Below, in pieces: positions 9,036 to 18,805 of a stretch of DNA of 52,914 nt. Location: NCBI GenBank assembly GCA_003134435.1, contig PLBE01000134.1:11818-64731 (forward strand), written 5' to 3'. Numbering within the stretch: position 1 is the first letter of the stretch; every line of letters begins with the position of its first letter. Source of the DNA: Acidobacteriaceae bacterium (GTDB taxonomy: Bacteria > Acidobacteriota > Terriglobia > Terriglobales > Acidobacteriaceae). Both the position numbers and the translations under genes were made by a program. The notes below the pieces were generated by a model. That model was not told the origin of the DNA. It worked only from the letters and a program-made list of their open reading frames with translations, and ran no database searches.

Positions 9036-9665
9036 TCAATGCTGCCTCCGGCTGGTGAACAGATGTCCCAGTTTTTCCTGCTTTGTCTTCAAGTATTCTT
9101 CGGTATGTTCGGTGGGCGCGACTTCGCAGGGCACACGCTCGGTGACCTGGATGCCGGCGCGTTCGAGTGCAGCGACTTTGTCGGGATTGTTCGAGAGCAG
9201 GCGGACGCGCTTAATATCCAATGCCTTTAGAATCTCGACGGGCATGAGGAACTCGCGCTGATCGGCTTTAAAGCCCAGGCGCTCGTTGGCTTCCACCGTG
9301 TCAAATCCGCTGTCCTGAAGCGCGTAGGCCTGAAGCTTCGCCATCAATCCAATGCCGCGGCCTTCCTGCTGTTCATAGATCAGAACGCCCGAACCGGCAT
9401 GGGCAATCATGGAGAGCGACATTTCCAGTTGCTGGCGGCAATCGCAGCGCAGCGAGCCAAATACGTCGCCAGTGAGACACTGCGAGTGGATGCGAACCAG
9501 CGGCGATCCGGTGTGCACTTCGCCCATCACCAGGGCCACGGCCTCTTCGGTCTTGGCGCCGTCGCCGGTGGCGGAGGCCCGAGTCGTGAACCCGTGAATG
9601 AGAAAATGTCCCCAACGCGTCGGGAAGTCGGCGGACGCTACCTGCTTTACCTTGAAAGAACTCAC
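9036..9665 (-). CDS. ribA: GTP cyclohydrolase II
   Basis: First enzyme of riboflavin synthesis: opens and deformylates GTP to 2,5-diamino-6-ribosylamino-pyrimidinone phosphate. It is a stand-alone RibA of 209 residues, not fused to DHBP synthase (RibB). The zinc site is C-X10-C-X-C (Cys63, 74, 76 from the GTG start). The GTP-binding RIHSQCLTGDVFGSLRCD region, YEQQEGRGIG and LLSNNPDK are all present. I prefer the GTG at 9665 because a perfect TATAAT sits six bases upstream, implying a leaderless message. The frame could also open two codons earlier at a TTG (9671), but that codon directly abuts the -10 and would not be transcribed. The other rib genes are not in the window. Confidence 0.94.
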   Translation of the reverse strand: MSSFKVKQVASADFPTRWGHFLIHGFTTRASATGDGAKTEEAVALVMGEVHTGSPLVRIHSQCLTGDVFGSLRCDCRQQLEMSLSMIAHAGSGVLIYEQQEGRGIGLMAKLQAYALQDSGFDTVEANERLGFKADQREFLMPVEILKALDIKRVRLLSNNPDKVAALERAGIQVTERVPCEVAPTEHTEEYLKTKQEKLGHLFTSRRQH

Positions 9666-9671
9666 GTTCAA

Positions 9672-9677
9672 ATTATA
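9672..9677 (-). promoter_or_regulatory. Consensus -10 for a leaderless ribA transcript
   Basis: On the minus strand, TATAAT (9677-9672), then TTGAAC, then GTG at 9665. The -35 region is weak: GTGAAT with a 16-bp spacer matches only three of six positions. Transcription would start about at the G of the GTG. Confidence 0.5.
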
Positions 9678-9760
9678 GCCTTCGATTTCAGGTATTCACC
9701 GGTGCATAGGCGAAATGGATCGCTCGCTGGTAAAATCAGAAAGCAACCTCGCCGCCATAT

Positions 9761-9836
9761 GGGGCTATAGCTCAGCTGGGAGAGCGCATCGTTCGCAACG
9801 ATGAGGTCGTCAGTTCGATCCTGACTAGCTCCACCA
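9761..9836 (+). tRNA. tRNA-Ala (anticodon CGC)
   Basis: Full 76-nt cloverleaf. The acceptor GGGGCTA pairs with TAGCTCC and contains the G3-U70 wobble pair that identifies alanine tRNAs. The D arm is GCTC-AGCTGGGA-GAGC. The anticodon stem CATCG/CGATG encloses the loop TTCGCAA, with anticodon CGC reading GCG. The T loop TTCGATC, discriminator A73 and an encoded CCA (9834-9836) complete it. A TAAAAT about 24 bp upstream (9731-9736) may be its -10. Confidence 0.97.
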
Positions 9837-9949
9837 ATTATAAGAAAGAAAATCCTTGCGGACGGCCCTTTGGTCGAGAACAAATCCGCAACTGGGTCCG
9901 CAATCGTCGATCAATCAGGCTAAGAACGCAGGCTGCTTTAGGAGGCTTC

Positions 9950-12289
9950 TTGATTTCACCACGCTCGTTTTTTGCGCATTTCGCAACCCCAACGGCAATG
10001 GCGACGGCAATGGCAACGATCATGCTCATGCTCGGCCGCGCTCATCTCGCCGTTGCGCAATCTGCCGAGAAAACGGCTATTGAGACTTCCCGTCTCGCCG
10101 GGTACTCGTCGGCATCCTCCAAGGTCGAGCGTGAGTGGGAGAAGAAACTCCAAACCGGCATCCTGCGGGACAACTTGCGTCAGGACATGCAGCATTTGAG
10201 CGCCCGTCCGCATCACGTTGGCTCTCCCTACGACAAGGAGAATGGGGACTGGATCCTCTCCAAGTTCAAAGAATGGGGATTCGAAGCGCACATAGAGACC
10301 TTCCAGGTGCTGTTCCCGACGCCCAAAGAACGCGTCGTCGAGATGATCGAGCCGACCAGATTCCGGGCCCAGCTGCAGGAGCCGGCCGTGCCGGGCGATA
10401 CGACCTCAGATCAGACCACGGAGCAGTTGCCGACTTACAACGCGTATTCCATCGATGGCGAGGTAACCGCGCCGCTGGTGTACGTGAACTATGGCAACCG
10501 CGAAGACTACGAGCAACTCGATCGTTTGGGGATTTCCGTCAAGGGCGCAATCGTGATTGCGCGCTACGGTGAGGGCTGGCGCGGCATCAAGCCCAAGGTG
10601 GCCGCCGAGCATGAGGCGATCGGGTGCATTATTTATTCCGATCCCAGGGACGATGGCTTCTTTAACGGGGACGACTATCCCAAAGGTGGGTGGCGGCCGC
10701 GCGAAGGCGTGCAACGTGGCAGCGTCATGGATACAGACTATCCCGGCGACCCGCTGACTCCTGGCGTGGGCGCGACAGCGGATGCCAAGCGGCTGGCGTT
10801 GAAGGATGCAAAGACCATCACCAAAATTCCAGTGCTGCCGATTTCCTGGGGCGATGCGCAGCCGCTGCTTTCCGCCTTGCAGGGACCGGTGGCTCCCGAG
10901 GCATGGCGCGGCGCTTTACCGATCACCTATCACTTAGGCCCGGGCCCGGCGAAGGTTCATCTGAAAGTGGTTTCGAATTGGGATTTGAAGCCGGTCAACG
11001 ACGTGATCGCGACGCTTCGCGGATCGGATGCGCCCGAGGAATGGGTGATCCGAGGAAATCACTATGATGCCTGGGTCAATGGCGCGGATGATCCGATCTC
11101 GGGGATGGTAACGGTTCTAGAAGAGGCTCGGTTGCTCGGCGAGTTGCACAGACAGGGATGGAATCCGAAGCGGACGATCATCCTCTGCGCGTGGGACGGC
11201 GAAGAACCCGGCCTGCTGGGCTCGACTGAGTGGGTTGAAACCCATCGCGATGAACTTCAGAAACATGCCGTCGCGTATATCAATTCCGATAGTAATGGCC
11301 GGGGCTTCTTCCACGCCGGGGGGACGCACGACTTGCAACACCTGATCAACGATGTGGTTTCAGACATTCAAGATCCGGAGAAGCACATTTCGGTTCAACA
11401 ACGAGCGCGCCTGTTACGAATTGCCCGGGCAGCCAATGCCGAAGACCGTGCCGAGATCAGAAAAAGCGACGATCTGCGGATCAACGCGCTGGGAGACGGT
11501 TCCGACTACACCGCCTTCATCGACCATGCCGGCATCTCGGGCCTCAACATCGGTTATGGCGGGGAGGACGATGCCGACTCGTATCACTCCATCTACGACG
11601 ATTTCACCTGGTACACGAAATTTATGGATACTGATTTTTCGTACGGCCGCGCGCTGGCTCAGACTGGGGGAACGGCGGTCATGCGACTGGCGGATGCGGA
11701 CCTGATTCCCTACGAGTACAACGCCGAGGCGGAGACGATCGGACGGTATGTGAAAGACCTGGAGAAACTGCTCAAAGACAAGCAAGAGGAGATCACCGAG
11801 CGCAATCTGGAACTGAAAGAAGGCGCGTTCGCGGCCACCGCCGACCCCCGCAAAACCTCCGTCCCTCCGCCCGCGAAGCCGGTGCCGCCGTTCATGAACT
11901 TTGCTCCATTAAAGAATGGAGCGGAGGCGATCAAGAAGAGCGCGGAGCGTTACCAGTCGGTGTTTGCCAGATGGCAGACCAGCAACATCGATTTGCCGCC
12001 TGCGACCACAGCGGCTCTGAACGCGGACCTGATGCGGATTCAGAGAACATTTTTGACGGAAAAGGGATTACCTGAGCGCCCATGGTTCAAACATCAGGTC
12101 TATGCTCCCGGCGCTTACACGGGTTATGGGGCGAAGCCGATTGCGGCGGTTCGTGAATACATGGACCAGGAAAAATGGCAGGAAGCCGAGGCCCAGGTTC
12201 CGATCGTGGGCCAGGTGCTGGAAAGCGTTGCCACCGCGATTGGCAAGGCTGCTGACGATCTGGAGAAGGCGGTGGGACCGGGGCAGTAA
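9950..12289 (+). CDS. Secreted M28 metallopeptidase, glutamate carboxypeptidase II-like
   Basis: Exported zinc aminopeptidase/carboxypeptidase of the M28B (glutamate carboxypeptidase II, transferrin-receptor-like) type, 779 residues. The signal peptide ends about AVA-QS (residue 37). The PA domain is about residues 150-330. The catalytic M28 domain is about 335-595: the zinc ligands and proton shuttle lie in NHYDAW (~371), GADDPISG, WDGEEPGLLGS (~415), NSDSNG and YHSIYDD (~545). The C-terminal ~130 residues match the transferrin-receptor dimerisation domain. The start is a TTG at 9950, set by a perfect AGGAGG (9940-9945) with a short 4-base gap; later in-frame ATGs lie inside the signal peptide. 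It probably releases C-terminal glutamate or other residues from peptides outside the cytoplasm. Confidence 0.9.
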   Translation: MISPRSFFAHFATPTAMATAMATIMLMLGRAHLAVAQSAEKTAIETSRLAGYSSASSKVEREWEKKLQTGILRDNLRQDMQHLSARPHHVGSPYDKENGDWILSKFKEWGFEAHIETFQVLFPTPKERVVEMIEPTRFRAQLQEPAVPGDTTSDQTTEQLPTYNAYSIDGEVTAPLVYVNYGNREDYEQLDRLGISVKGAIVIARYGEGWRGIKPKVAAEHEAIGCIIYSDPRDDGFFNGDDYPKGGWRPREGVQRGSVMDTDYPGDPLTPGVGATADAKRLALKDAKTITKIPVLPISWGDAQPLLSALQGPVAPEAWRGALPITYHLGPGPAKVHLKVVSNWDLKPVNDVIATLRGSDAPEEWVIRGNHYDAWVNGADDPISGMVTVLEEARLLGELHRQGWNPKRTIILCAWDGEEPGLLGSTEWVETHRDELQKHAVAYINSDSNGRGFFHAGGTHDLQHLINDVVSDIQDPEKHISVQQRARLLRIARAANAEDRAEIRKSDDLRINALGDGSDYTAFIDHAGISGLNIGYGGEDDADSYHSIYDDFTWYTKFMDTDFSYGRALAQTGGTAVMRLADADLIPYEYNAEAETIGRYVKDLEKLLKDKQEEITERNLELKEGAFAATADPRKTSVPPPAKPVPPFMNFAPLKNGAEAIKKSAERYQSVFARWQTSNIDLPPATTAALNADLMRIQRTFLTEKGLPERPWFKHQVYAPGAYTGYGAKPIAAVREYMDQEKWQEAEAQVPIVGQVLESVATAIGKAADDLEKAVGPGQ

Positions 12290-12314
12290 CTCGGATGGTT
12301 GCAACCCCAACTTT

Positions 12315-12347
12315 CTCCCTGGTTGAGAAGGAATCTCAACCAGGGAG
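12315..12347. terminator. Bidirectional hairpin between convergent genes
   Basis: Perfect 14-bp stem (CTCCCTGGTTGAGA and its complement) with loop AGGAA, between the stop of the M28 gene (12289) and that of the TonB receptor (12398). There is no T-run on either side, so it may act as an RNA 3' end stabiliser as well as, or instead of, an intrinsic terminator. Confidence 0.65.
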
Positions 12348-12397
12348 GACACAGGGGCAGGGCGGACACTGCTTAGGCTCGCGGACGCGCGATGCTT

Positions 12398-15300
12398 CTA
12401 GAACGTCAGGGTCAGACCGAACTCGATCTGTCTGGGCGCGCCGAGGGCATAGACTCCGGTTCCGACGCCGACCCGATCTGTGTTGTGCCCGCCCGAGTCA
12501 GTACCGTTGATTTGGCCGGGTGCCCCGGTTAACAGTCCGTTCATGGTCAAGCCGGGCAGATCGAAGTTGGAAAAGTTCAACAGGTTGTAGATGCCTACGC
12601 TCGGTTCTACCTTAAAACGTTCGTAGAAAGTGTGGCTCCATGTGTATTTCATGTCCAAAGCCCGGAGCCAGCCGAGGTTGACCTGCCCCGGCGGCGCGTT
12701 CGGCAAGCTTGGAGCTACGCCATCGCCAGTTGGCTGACCGAGATAAGCTGCGCCAATCTGCTGCAGTTGATTCAAGGTGAACAAGCCATTCTGGACCAAC
12801 ACCTGGCCGGCCGGGGTCGGTTGGCCAGCATAAGTAGCGTTGTAGGCGTTGATGACGTTGTTGATGTTGGATTTATCGATGCCGCGGCCGAAGTTTCCCA
12901 CATGCGTGCCGGGGACGGGATCCTGAACTGTGCCGTCACCGGTGAAGTCGGTACGGAAAATCTCGCCCGGTCCCAATTGTGTGTTCGGAACAATGACCGA
13001 CACCGCAAGCGGGCTCCAGAAATGGGAGATCAAACTGACCTGGAAGCCGCCGGGTAATCTGGCGAATCCGCCAAAAGAAATCTGGTGGGTGCGATCGAGC
13101 ACGGATGGCCCGAAGTAGCGGTTGGGCTTGGCGTTGTCGAGCGCGCTGATAATGAAATCCTGATCGGACGCGCCGGGGCTATCGGCCGAACCGCCACCGG
13201 TGTTCTCGAAGCGCGACAGGGAGTAGGACACCTGGAAGTTCAAGTAGCGAACCCCGCGAAATGGTTCTTTGACATTCTCAGACAGCTTGGTTTGCAAGCC
13301 GTTATACACCGAACGGCCGATCGCTTTCAGGAACGGCAGTGGCGGTGCGTTGGGATTGATACCGCCGAACGCGCAGGGATAGCCGAAGCCATTGGTCGTG
13401 TTGGTGCAGGCCACGTCAAAGTCCCCTGATGAAGTCAGTCCATTGCCGGCGAAATCGCTCATCAGCAGAGGACGGTTGTTTCCATTCGGGTCCGTATAGT
13501 AACCCGAAGGACATGGGTTGCTGATCCCAGCCTGAATCGAACCGACGCCGCAATCGGTCAAGGTGTTGGCAATCGCCTGTTGCGCCCCAGCCAAGTTGAA
13601 GTAGCGAGTGTCGCCAGTGTGGTTTTCGTCGACCCCAAGCAGGTAATGAGTCTGCACGTTGCGCACAAAATCGGCCGTGAGCACCATGCCGGGGCGGAGT
13701 TCCCGCTGGATGCCAAAATTCATCTGCACTGAACGCGGGCTGCGGTAATCGGGATCGAACATGGAGGGGCCGGTGCCAAAGCCCTCTCCCTGGTCCAGAA
13801 GCGAGCCGACGTAGTTGGGATTAGGCAGCGTTACGCTGAACGGAGACAACGACTGGTACTGCTTCTGGTAAGCCGCGATCTGGTTGGCGACGGTGCCAAT
13901 CGCAATCGGGTTACCGGATCCGTCTCCGCAAAACGTTGCCAGAGGCAGCGGGCCGCCGGAGGCGACGACCGGCTCAGGAACGTTCGAGCCATTGCATGCT
14001 GTAGGGAACTGGCCGAAAGCTCCAGTGGCTTCGCGGTCGGGAGCATCAAAGGCTACGTTGTTCCAGATCGCGTTTTCAAAGAAGAGACCGATGCCGGCGC
14101 GAATGACGGTCTTTCCGTGTCCCGAGGGGTCCCAGGCCACGCCGATTTGTGGCGCGAAATTCAGGTTCGGCTGTTTGACTGGATTCCCCAACCCGGGCAT
14201 CGCCTGGTTAAGTTCTGGAATTCCTGGCAGGTTGCTGTCGGTCCGGCCCGAATCGCGGACGTATCGCAAGCCGTAGGTCAGGGTGAAATTCTTCCTCAAC
14301 TTCCAACTGTCACCTACGTAGGCGCCGATACGATTGTCGGTGATTCCGCCCGCCGGGAAGCCAAACGAAGGGACGCTGGTGGAGTATCCCAGCCCGTTGC
14401 CCAGGTAAACATCTTCCACGGGATAATTCAGCGGATTAGAAGTGCCACCGGGAAAGGGCCCGTTGGCGGCAAAGCTGGTTTCCGTGTTTCCCGTCTGCGT
14501 GACCAGATAAGGCGCGATGCTTTGGAAGGCGGCGAGGCCGCCGCCTTCAATGTGGTTCCACCCAAAGCCGTAGCGGATAATGTGGGATCCCAGAGTCTTG
14601 CTGCCGTCGTACTTAAGCTGGTGATTGCTTTGCAGCGTGGTCTGTGGGGCGAGGTAGTTCGGGCCAGTGACCAGTCCCGTGCTGCCCATCTGAATTTCCA
14701 GGGGATAATTGGCGAGCGGCAAACTGCTGCCGGTCGTGGCGTCCACGATCTGGTTTTGGAACTTGAGATATTCGAAACGGACGCTGTGGGCAAAGCTGCC
14801 GGTGTTGAAATCCAGACCAATGACGTGAGTGCGGGTGATGTCTTTGTTGTCGTAGACGGAGAATCCCAGTCCGGCATTGGCCAGCAGGGAATTCTTGAAA
14901 TAGCTGAAGCGATAAAACAGGTGCGCCGTCTGCGTGAGCTGGTAGTCCGCCTTGCCCATGAGGTTGTCTTCGATGAAGGGCGAATTGAAAGTTCCAGCGA
15001 ACGCCTGGAACGGCGCGTCCACGACCACCGGCGCTTGCTCATGCTGGAAGGTACGTTCGCCATCCAGGAAGTAAAAGAGCTTGTCTTTCAATACCGGTCC
15101 ACCGACTCGTCCGCCATACTGCGAGCGCTGGAAAGGAGCCGACAATCCCGGTGGCGTGGGTAACGCGGCTGCCATCGAACTGTCGCGGAACAGGCCAAAA
15201 GCCTCGCCGTGAATAACGTTGGTCCCGGAGCGGGTGGTGACGTTGACGGCTCCCGATGAGGTTAACTCGTTCGAAAGGTCGAGGCTGGACTGGCTGAGTT

Positions 15301-16111
15301 GAAACTCTTCGATTCCGCTGGCGGGAATATCAGTGGTGGTGGTGCCGACGGTTTCATCGGACACGTCCACGCCATCCACCTCGATGCGGGCAGTGCGACC
15401 GAAGCGGCCGCCGAAGGATATCGACGACATTCCCGCCTTGGTGGGATCGAACGTGCCGCCGTCCTGAATTTGAACTCCGGGTTCGAGTTGCGCGAGGTCG
15501 AGGAAGTTGCGGCCGTTAACGGGGAGGTTCTCAATCTGGTCGGCATTGAGCACGCCTTGCACGGTGGCCTGCTCGGTGTTCACTTGTATCGCTGAGCCTT
15601 GCACTTCAACTACCTGGTTCTCGGTTCCGAGCTCGAGTTTCAGGTTGCCGGTCGCGGTGTTACCGACGAGCACGGTCAACCCCACTTCGGTCGTACGGAA
15701 GCCCTTGGCGGTGGCTCGGACCTTGTAGTTGCCGGGAATGAGAGCGCCGGCGTTGTAAGCGCCGGAGGAGTTGGTGGTCAGGTTTTCCACGTGACCTGTG
15801 GCCAGGTTAGTGATGGTGACCTTGGCTCCGCCGACCACAGCTCCGCTGGGATCGAGAATCGTACCTACGATGCTGCCGGTTCCGACCGTTGATTGCGCCA
15901 GTCCCGAAGCCGTAACGAACAGCAGCAGCAGGGCGGAAAAGACCGTTCCAAGGACCAGGGGTAGGAAGTATGAAGAGCCGCGACGAGACAACGGGGAGCA
16001 GAACACGGGCCACCTATCTTTCCCGTCTAAGTGCCTTGGTTTCGCAAAGCGCTTGCAACAAGGCAAGAGGCGGATTTTTTTGAGTGCAACATTCTTAGCA
16101 CTTGGGGCCAT
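12398..16111 (-). CDS. TonB-dependent receptor, Oar-like, with carboxypeptidase-regulatory N-terminal domain
   Basis: Outer-membrane transporter of unknown ligand, up to 1237 residues. The hydrophobic signal segment is about 51-73 ([17 protein letters not shown]), ending in GLAQ. A CarboxypepD_reg-like Ig domain follows (about 78-160, [20 protein letters not shown]). The plug (about 165-275) contains [19 protein letters not shown], a signature shared by the expanded Oar-like receptors of Acidobacteria. A long beta-barrel ends in a terminal Phe (EFGLTLTF). No classical TonB box is obvious. The start is uncertain: the ATG at 16111 has no ribosome binding site and gives an unusually long basic leader, whereas a GTG at 16006 has AGGTGG just upstream and leaves a normal signal peptide. 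The tandem dyads at 16165-16200 sit just upstream and could control it. Large substrates such as oligosaccharides or peptides are inferred from the family. Confidence 0.9.
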   Translation of the reverse strand: MAPSAKNVALKKIRLLPCCKRFAKPRHLDGKDRWPVFCSPLSRRGSSYFLPLVLGTVFSALLLLFVTASGLAQSTVGTGSIVGTILDPSGAVVGGAKVTITNLATGHVENLTTNSSGAYNAGALIPGNYKVRATAKGFRTTEVGLTVLVGNTATGNLKLELGTENQVVEVQGSAIQVNTEQATVQGVLNADQIENLPVNGRNFLDLAQLEPGVQIQDGGTFDPTKAGMSSISFGGRFGRTARIEVDGVDVSDETVGTTTTDIPASGIEEFQLSQSSLDLSNELTSSGAVNVTTRSGTNVIHGEAFGLFRDSSMAAALPTPPGLSAPFQRSQYGGRVGGPVLKDKLFYFLDGERTFQHEQAPVVVDAPFQAFAGTFNSPFIEDNLMGKADYQLTQTAHLFYRFSYFKNSLLANAGLGFSVYDNKDITRTHVIGLDFNTGSFAHSVRFEYLKFQNQIVDATTGSSLPLANYPLEIQMGSTGLVTGPNYLAPQTTLQSNHQLKYDGSKTLGSHIIRYGFGWNHIEGGGLAAFQSIAPYLVTQTGNTETSFAANGPFPGGTSNPLNYPVEDVYLGNGLGYSTSVPSFGFPAGGITDNRIGAYVGDSWKLRKNFTLTYGLRYVRDSGRTDSNLPGIPELNQAMPGLGNPVKQPNLNFAPQIGVAWDPSGHGKTVIRAGIGLFFENAIWNNVAFDAPDREATGAFGQFPTACNGSNVPEPVVASGGPLPLATFCGDGSGNPIAIGTVANQIAAYQKQYQSLSPFSVTLPNPNYVGSLLDQGEGFGTGPSMFDPDYRSPRSVQMNFGIQRELRPGMVLTADFVRNVQTHYLLGVDENHTGDTRYFNLAGAQQAIANTLTDCGVGSIQAGISNPCPSGYYTDPNGNNRPLLMSDFAGNGLTSSGDFDVACTNTTNGFGYPCAFGGINPNAPPLPFLKAIGRSVYNGLQTKLSENVKEPFRGVRYLNFQVSYSLSRFENTGGGSADSPGASDQDFIISALDNAKPNRYFGPSVLDRTHQISFGGFARLPGGFQVSLISHFWSPLAVSVIVPNTQLGPGEIFRTDFTGDGTVQDPVPGTHVGNFGRGIDKSNINNVINAYNATYAGQPTPAGQVLVQNGLFTLNQLQQIGAAYLGQPTGDGVAPSLPNAPPGQVNLGWLRALDMKYTWSHTFYERFKVEPSVGIYNLLNFSNFDLPGLTMNGLLTGAPGQINGTDSGGHNTDRVGVGTGVYALGAPRQIEFGLTLTF

Positions 16112-16164
16112 GCGTTGGCAACCAAATGTTTGTCATTCTGCGGATGATTAGCGCATTTCCGAAT

Positions 16165-16200
16165 GTGATCCCAGATCACAAGGAGGTGATCGGAGATCAC
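16165..16200. promoter_or_regulatory. Two tandem 15-bp palindromic operators
   Basis: GTGATCCCAGATCAC (16165-16179) and GTGATCGGAGATCAC (16186-16200) share arms GTGATC/GATCAC and differ only in the centre. They are 21 bp apart centre to centre, two helical turns, so bound dimers would lie on the same DNA face. They sit between the divergent TonB receptor and the small secreted protein at 16276. The first, with flanking bases (TGTGATC...GATCACA), resembles a CRP/FNR-type site but has a 7-bp instead of a 6-bp centre. The regulator is not in the window. Confidence 0.7.
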
Positions 16201-16275
16201 AGACAGAGGAATGCCGCCGGACGAAAATATAGATGGGCTTGAAAAGTTGTTTCAGCTTCGTCAGGGGAGGGAACT

Positions 16276-16620
16276 ATGAAAGGGACTGTTTCTCTGTTGG
16301 CAATATTCACTGTCGCTTTTGTCATCCTGGCTAACGCAACCGCGCTGGGGCAGGACAAGACGCCGGTCAAAGTGAAAAGCTCGGAAGTTGTAACCGGAGT
16401 GGTCATTGTTCACATCCAGCAGGGAGCAAAATCTCTCGACCTGCAGTGCAACCAGGGAGCGGGCAGTTGCAAAGCTCTGACCGCCGGCAATTACCTGATG
16501 GTCGAACTACCCGAAAACCACGGCATGTACGATTGCAAGAACGTGGAGATGTACCAGGGGAGTCAAGACAAACCGGAAGCTGGCGAGAAAGTTGGAGACT
16601 ACTGTCTGGTGGAGAACTAG
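16276..16620 (+). CDS. Small secreted protein with two Cys pairs, function unknown
   Basis: 114 residues. The signal peptide runs to about residue 26 (ATALGQ). The mature part has four cysteines, in LQCNQGAGSCKAL, YDCKN and DYCLVEN, which probably form two disulfides in the periplasm or outside. GGGGAGGG five bases before the ATG fixes the start. A TATAGA (16228-16233) could be its -10, and the tandem dyads lie just upstream. I recognise no domain. It may be co-transcribed with the next secreted gene 115 bp downstream. Confidence 0.75.
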   Translation: MKGTVSLLAIFTVAFVILANATALGQDKTPVKVKSSEVVTGVVIVHIQQGAKSLDLQCNQGAGSCKALTAGNYLMVELPENHGMYDCKNVEMYQGSQDKPEAGEKVGDYCLVEN

Positions 16621-16735
16621 AGGAGGGCAGAAAGCACAGAAACTACTTCATGTGTCAGCCGGTGGTGGTGTAAATCCGATCCGCCATCGCCTGCGTACTC
16701 CAGACACGGCCCTCTAAGGCCATGGAGGAATCGAC

Positions 16736-17578
16736 ATGAACATGAAGGTGAAGACTACGATTTTTCGGCTGGTGCTGACATCAGCCGTGGCTCTATTTAC
16801 TGGAACCTTATTCGCGCAACTGCAGCCGAATCAAACCCAGGGTTATGGCAGCAACCAAGTGCTTCAGTTCACATATACCCAGAATTTCGATTGCATCGAC
16901 CAGCCTCTGGATGATCTGAATTACAACGGCATTCTGGCGCAATCGGATCCGGGAGAATTGCAGACTCCCATCTGCGTGGTGGGGACGCAGCCCTCGATCA
17001 ACCCTCCGGGACAGAAAGGGAATCCGGCGGTTACCACGGAGCCGCTCTACGTTCTGGTTCCCATGTTCTCGGTTGACAACGACCAGAACCCTGGGAGCGC
17101 CATTTCCTGCAAGAATGTTGTGAAGGGCACGCTGTGTGGCGAGGCTCTGGGTAAGACGCTGATCTCTCTGTTCGGAGCGGTTCCGGAGGGGTTCAAGCAG
17201 AAGCCTCTTGTGTTCACGCAGTGTCCCGATCCAGGGTCGCAGCCCGGCACCTGCACCATGCATGCATCGCGGCTGGACCTGGGCCCGGTTCTGGCGGCTC
17301 TTGGATTCATCCCTCCGCCCACTTCCAACGTCTTTTTGCCCACTCCAAATCACAGCCATGTGCTGATCAATCAGGACATAAACATTAAGGCAATCTGGTG
17401 GCAGGTGATACCGGTGCTGGTGCTCAAGCAGAGTGACTGGCCAGCGCAGGACGGCAGCAGCGGTATTACCTCGCTCAAGGCAATTCGTGCAGCCGAGCGG
17501 GCGGGCGCTGCGGTCGAGGCGCCATCGAACTTCTTCCTATACTTCTCCTCCTCCGTCATGAAAGACATGAAGATGTAA
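16736..17578 (+). CDS. Secreted protein of unknown function
   Basis: 280 residues with a clear signal peptide (about 1-28, ending LFAQ). The mature part is rich in Pro, Gly and Asn and contains six Cys, plausibly three disulfides. It carries no motif I can place in a family; HSHVLINQDINIKAIWWQV (about 207-225) is the most distinctive stretch and looks like a buried beta-strand core. GGAGGAATCGAC before the ATG at 16736 is a good ribosome binding site. The next feature is a very strong hairpin, so the gene probably ends a transcript that may begin at 16276. Confidence 0.7.
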   Translation: MNMKVKTTIFRLVLTSAVALFTGTLFAQLQPNQTQGYGSNQVLQFTYTQNFDCIDQPLDDLNYNGILAQSDPGELQTPICVVGTQPSINPPGQKGNPAVTTEPLYVLVPMFSVDNDQNPGSAISCKNVVKGTLCGEALGKTLISLFGAVPEGFKQKPLVFTQCPDPGSQPGTCTMHASRLDLGPVLAALGFIPPPTSNVFLPTPNHSHVLINQDINIKAIWWQVIPVLVLKQSDWPAQDGSSGITSLKAIRAAERAGAAVEAPSNFFLYFSSSVMKDMKM

Positions 17579-17624
17579 CGGGTGGGAATCTGCCAAGGGG
17601 TGAGGCTAACAGACGGATGTTCCA

Positions 17625-17657
17625 GCAGCAGGCCCGACCGCCGGTCGGGCCTGCTGC
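17625..17657 (+). terminator. Long perfect hairpin
   Basis: 15-bp perfect stem (GCAGCAGGCCCGACC and its complement) with a 3-base loop, 47 bases past the stop at 17578. No T-run follows (CTATGCAAGG), so termination may need a factor, or the hairpin may mainly protect the 3' end. Confidence 0.6.
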
Positions 17658-17875
17658 CTATGCAAGGTAGTTTCCGAATTGGGAAGCCGAATCGCCCAAA
17701 GTATTCACTCCGAATGAAATCTCTTGCACAGCTCTGATAAGATGGTGTGTCTTCAAGGCTAAGTTCCTGTTTCTCAGCCGGTTCCGTGCCGCACTTTGGA
17801 CGCCGAAATGCTCTGTACCAATTGGCTTTCACTGTGTTGTACGGGCTGGCCCACTGCCAGGTAGGAGTGTCGTTT

Positions 17876-18805
17876 TTGAATGACGAGGTTGTGAAGACCA
17901 CAGTTGGAAAGCGTGTACGACGGAGGCGCAGCTGGTATCGGCGCCGTCTGCGTATGCAGCGAACTTTGATGGCAGTGGTTATCGGGACGGTGGTCGTCGG
18001 CGCGTGTTTGCAGAATGCGGCGAGCTATTTCTCCTTACCCTCGTGGCACGCTTCCCGGACTTTATCCGACTCCGTTTGGACGCGGGGGAATGTTCGGAAT
18101 ACTCTTGCTTTAATGGCGTCCCGCTCTTCCCGACCTGCCAGGTCGCCTGCCCGGATTGCGGGCGTCTACGCTTATTCCGTGGTGCCCGGGGGCGTGAAAG
18201 ACGTGGATGATCTCCGCTATAAGGCATTACGCGATTATGTAGTGCGGCGCCATTACGCGCATTTCGATTACAGCCACGCCCGGCTGGTGCAAGCTCGGGA
18301 AGCTCGGGAAGTGTATCTTTCCTATCGCATTCGCGACAGCGTTTTCTGGACGCGCAGAAAGATTCGGTTGCGGCTTGGTGAAATGCTGCTGACGGACGGG
18401 AAAATTACGGCGCGGGCCCGTTGCGGCAACCAGATCTCCGACACCGCCAAACCTGACGTTTCCGAAGAAGAGCCGGCCGAGGATGTGTTCGACCAGCCCG
18501 TAGCCGCGGTTGATTCGGCTCCGGGGTTCCCCGTCCGTCCGCTGCTCTCGGCCGCCGACCTTCCCGCCGGTCAACCTACCCCGCCGCAGCTTTTCGCCAG
18601 TGGATTTTCATTCCCTTATGTGCCAATCGGTGTGCCCATTCCGGCCCGTGTTTGTTCCCAGAACGACGTGGATGTTGATGGCCGCTGCCGCCCGAAACAC
18701 CACAAACCGCCGGTGGTTCCCGAGCCCTCGACCATCGTACTTTTTGGTGCCGGACTTGCTTTTATCACATGGCGTTATCGAAGAACCACCCGCGCAGCTG
18801 CGTAG
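17876..18805 (+). CDS. PEP-CTERM sorted exported protein
   Basis: 309 residues from the TTG at 17876, chosen because TAGGAG (17862-17867) lies eight bases upstream. The frame also stays open to a GTG at 17747 with no ribosome binding site. A strongly basic N-terminus (RRRRSWYRRRLR) leads into one hydrophobic segment, LMAVVIGTVVVGACL, acting as signal or anchor. The middle is Arg- and Tyr-rich with no recognised domain; a Pro-rich stretch follows. The C-terminus is a textbook PEP-CTERM signal: VPEPSTIVLF, a short hydrophobic helix, then WRYRRTTR. Such proteins are normally cleaved by an exosortase and moved to the surface or exopolysaccharide matrix; no exosortase gene is in the window. Confidence 0.72.
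   Translation: MNDEVVKTTVGKRVRRRRSWYRRRLRMQRTLMAVVIGTVVVGACLQNAASYFSLPSWHASRTLSDSVWTRGNVRNTLALMASRSSRPARSPARIAGVYAYSVVPGGVKDVDDLRYKALRDYVVRRHYAHFDYSHARLVQAREAREVYLSYRIRDSVFWTRRKIRLRLGEMLLTDGKITARARCGNQISDTAKPDVSEEEPAEDVFDQPVAAVDSAPGFPVRPLLSAADLPAGQPTPPQLFASGFSFPYVPIGVPIPARVCSQNDVDVDGRCRPKHHKPPVVPEPSTIVLFGAGLAFITWRYRRTTRAAA

Noticed and set aside
9668-9883. 71-codon minus-strand frame over the tRNA
   Set aside because: It is the antisense of tRNA-Ala; its translation (GASQDRTDDLIVANDALSQL) is the well-known false protein produced by reading this tRNA backwards.
14117-15163. 348-codon plus-strand frame
   Set aside because: Antisense to the TonB receptor; codon-bias artefact without ribosome binding site or domain.
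16165-16200. Calling the tandem dyads CRP sites
   Set aside because: Half-sites look similar, but the centre has 7 instead of 6 bases between TGTGA and TCACA, and no CRP gene or other evidence is present.
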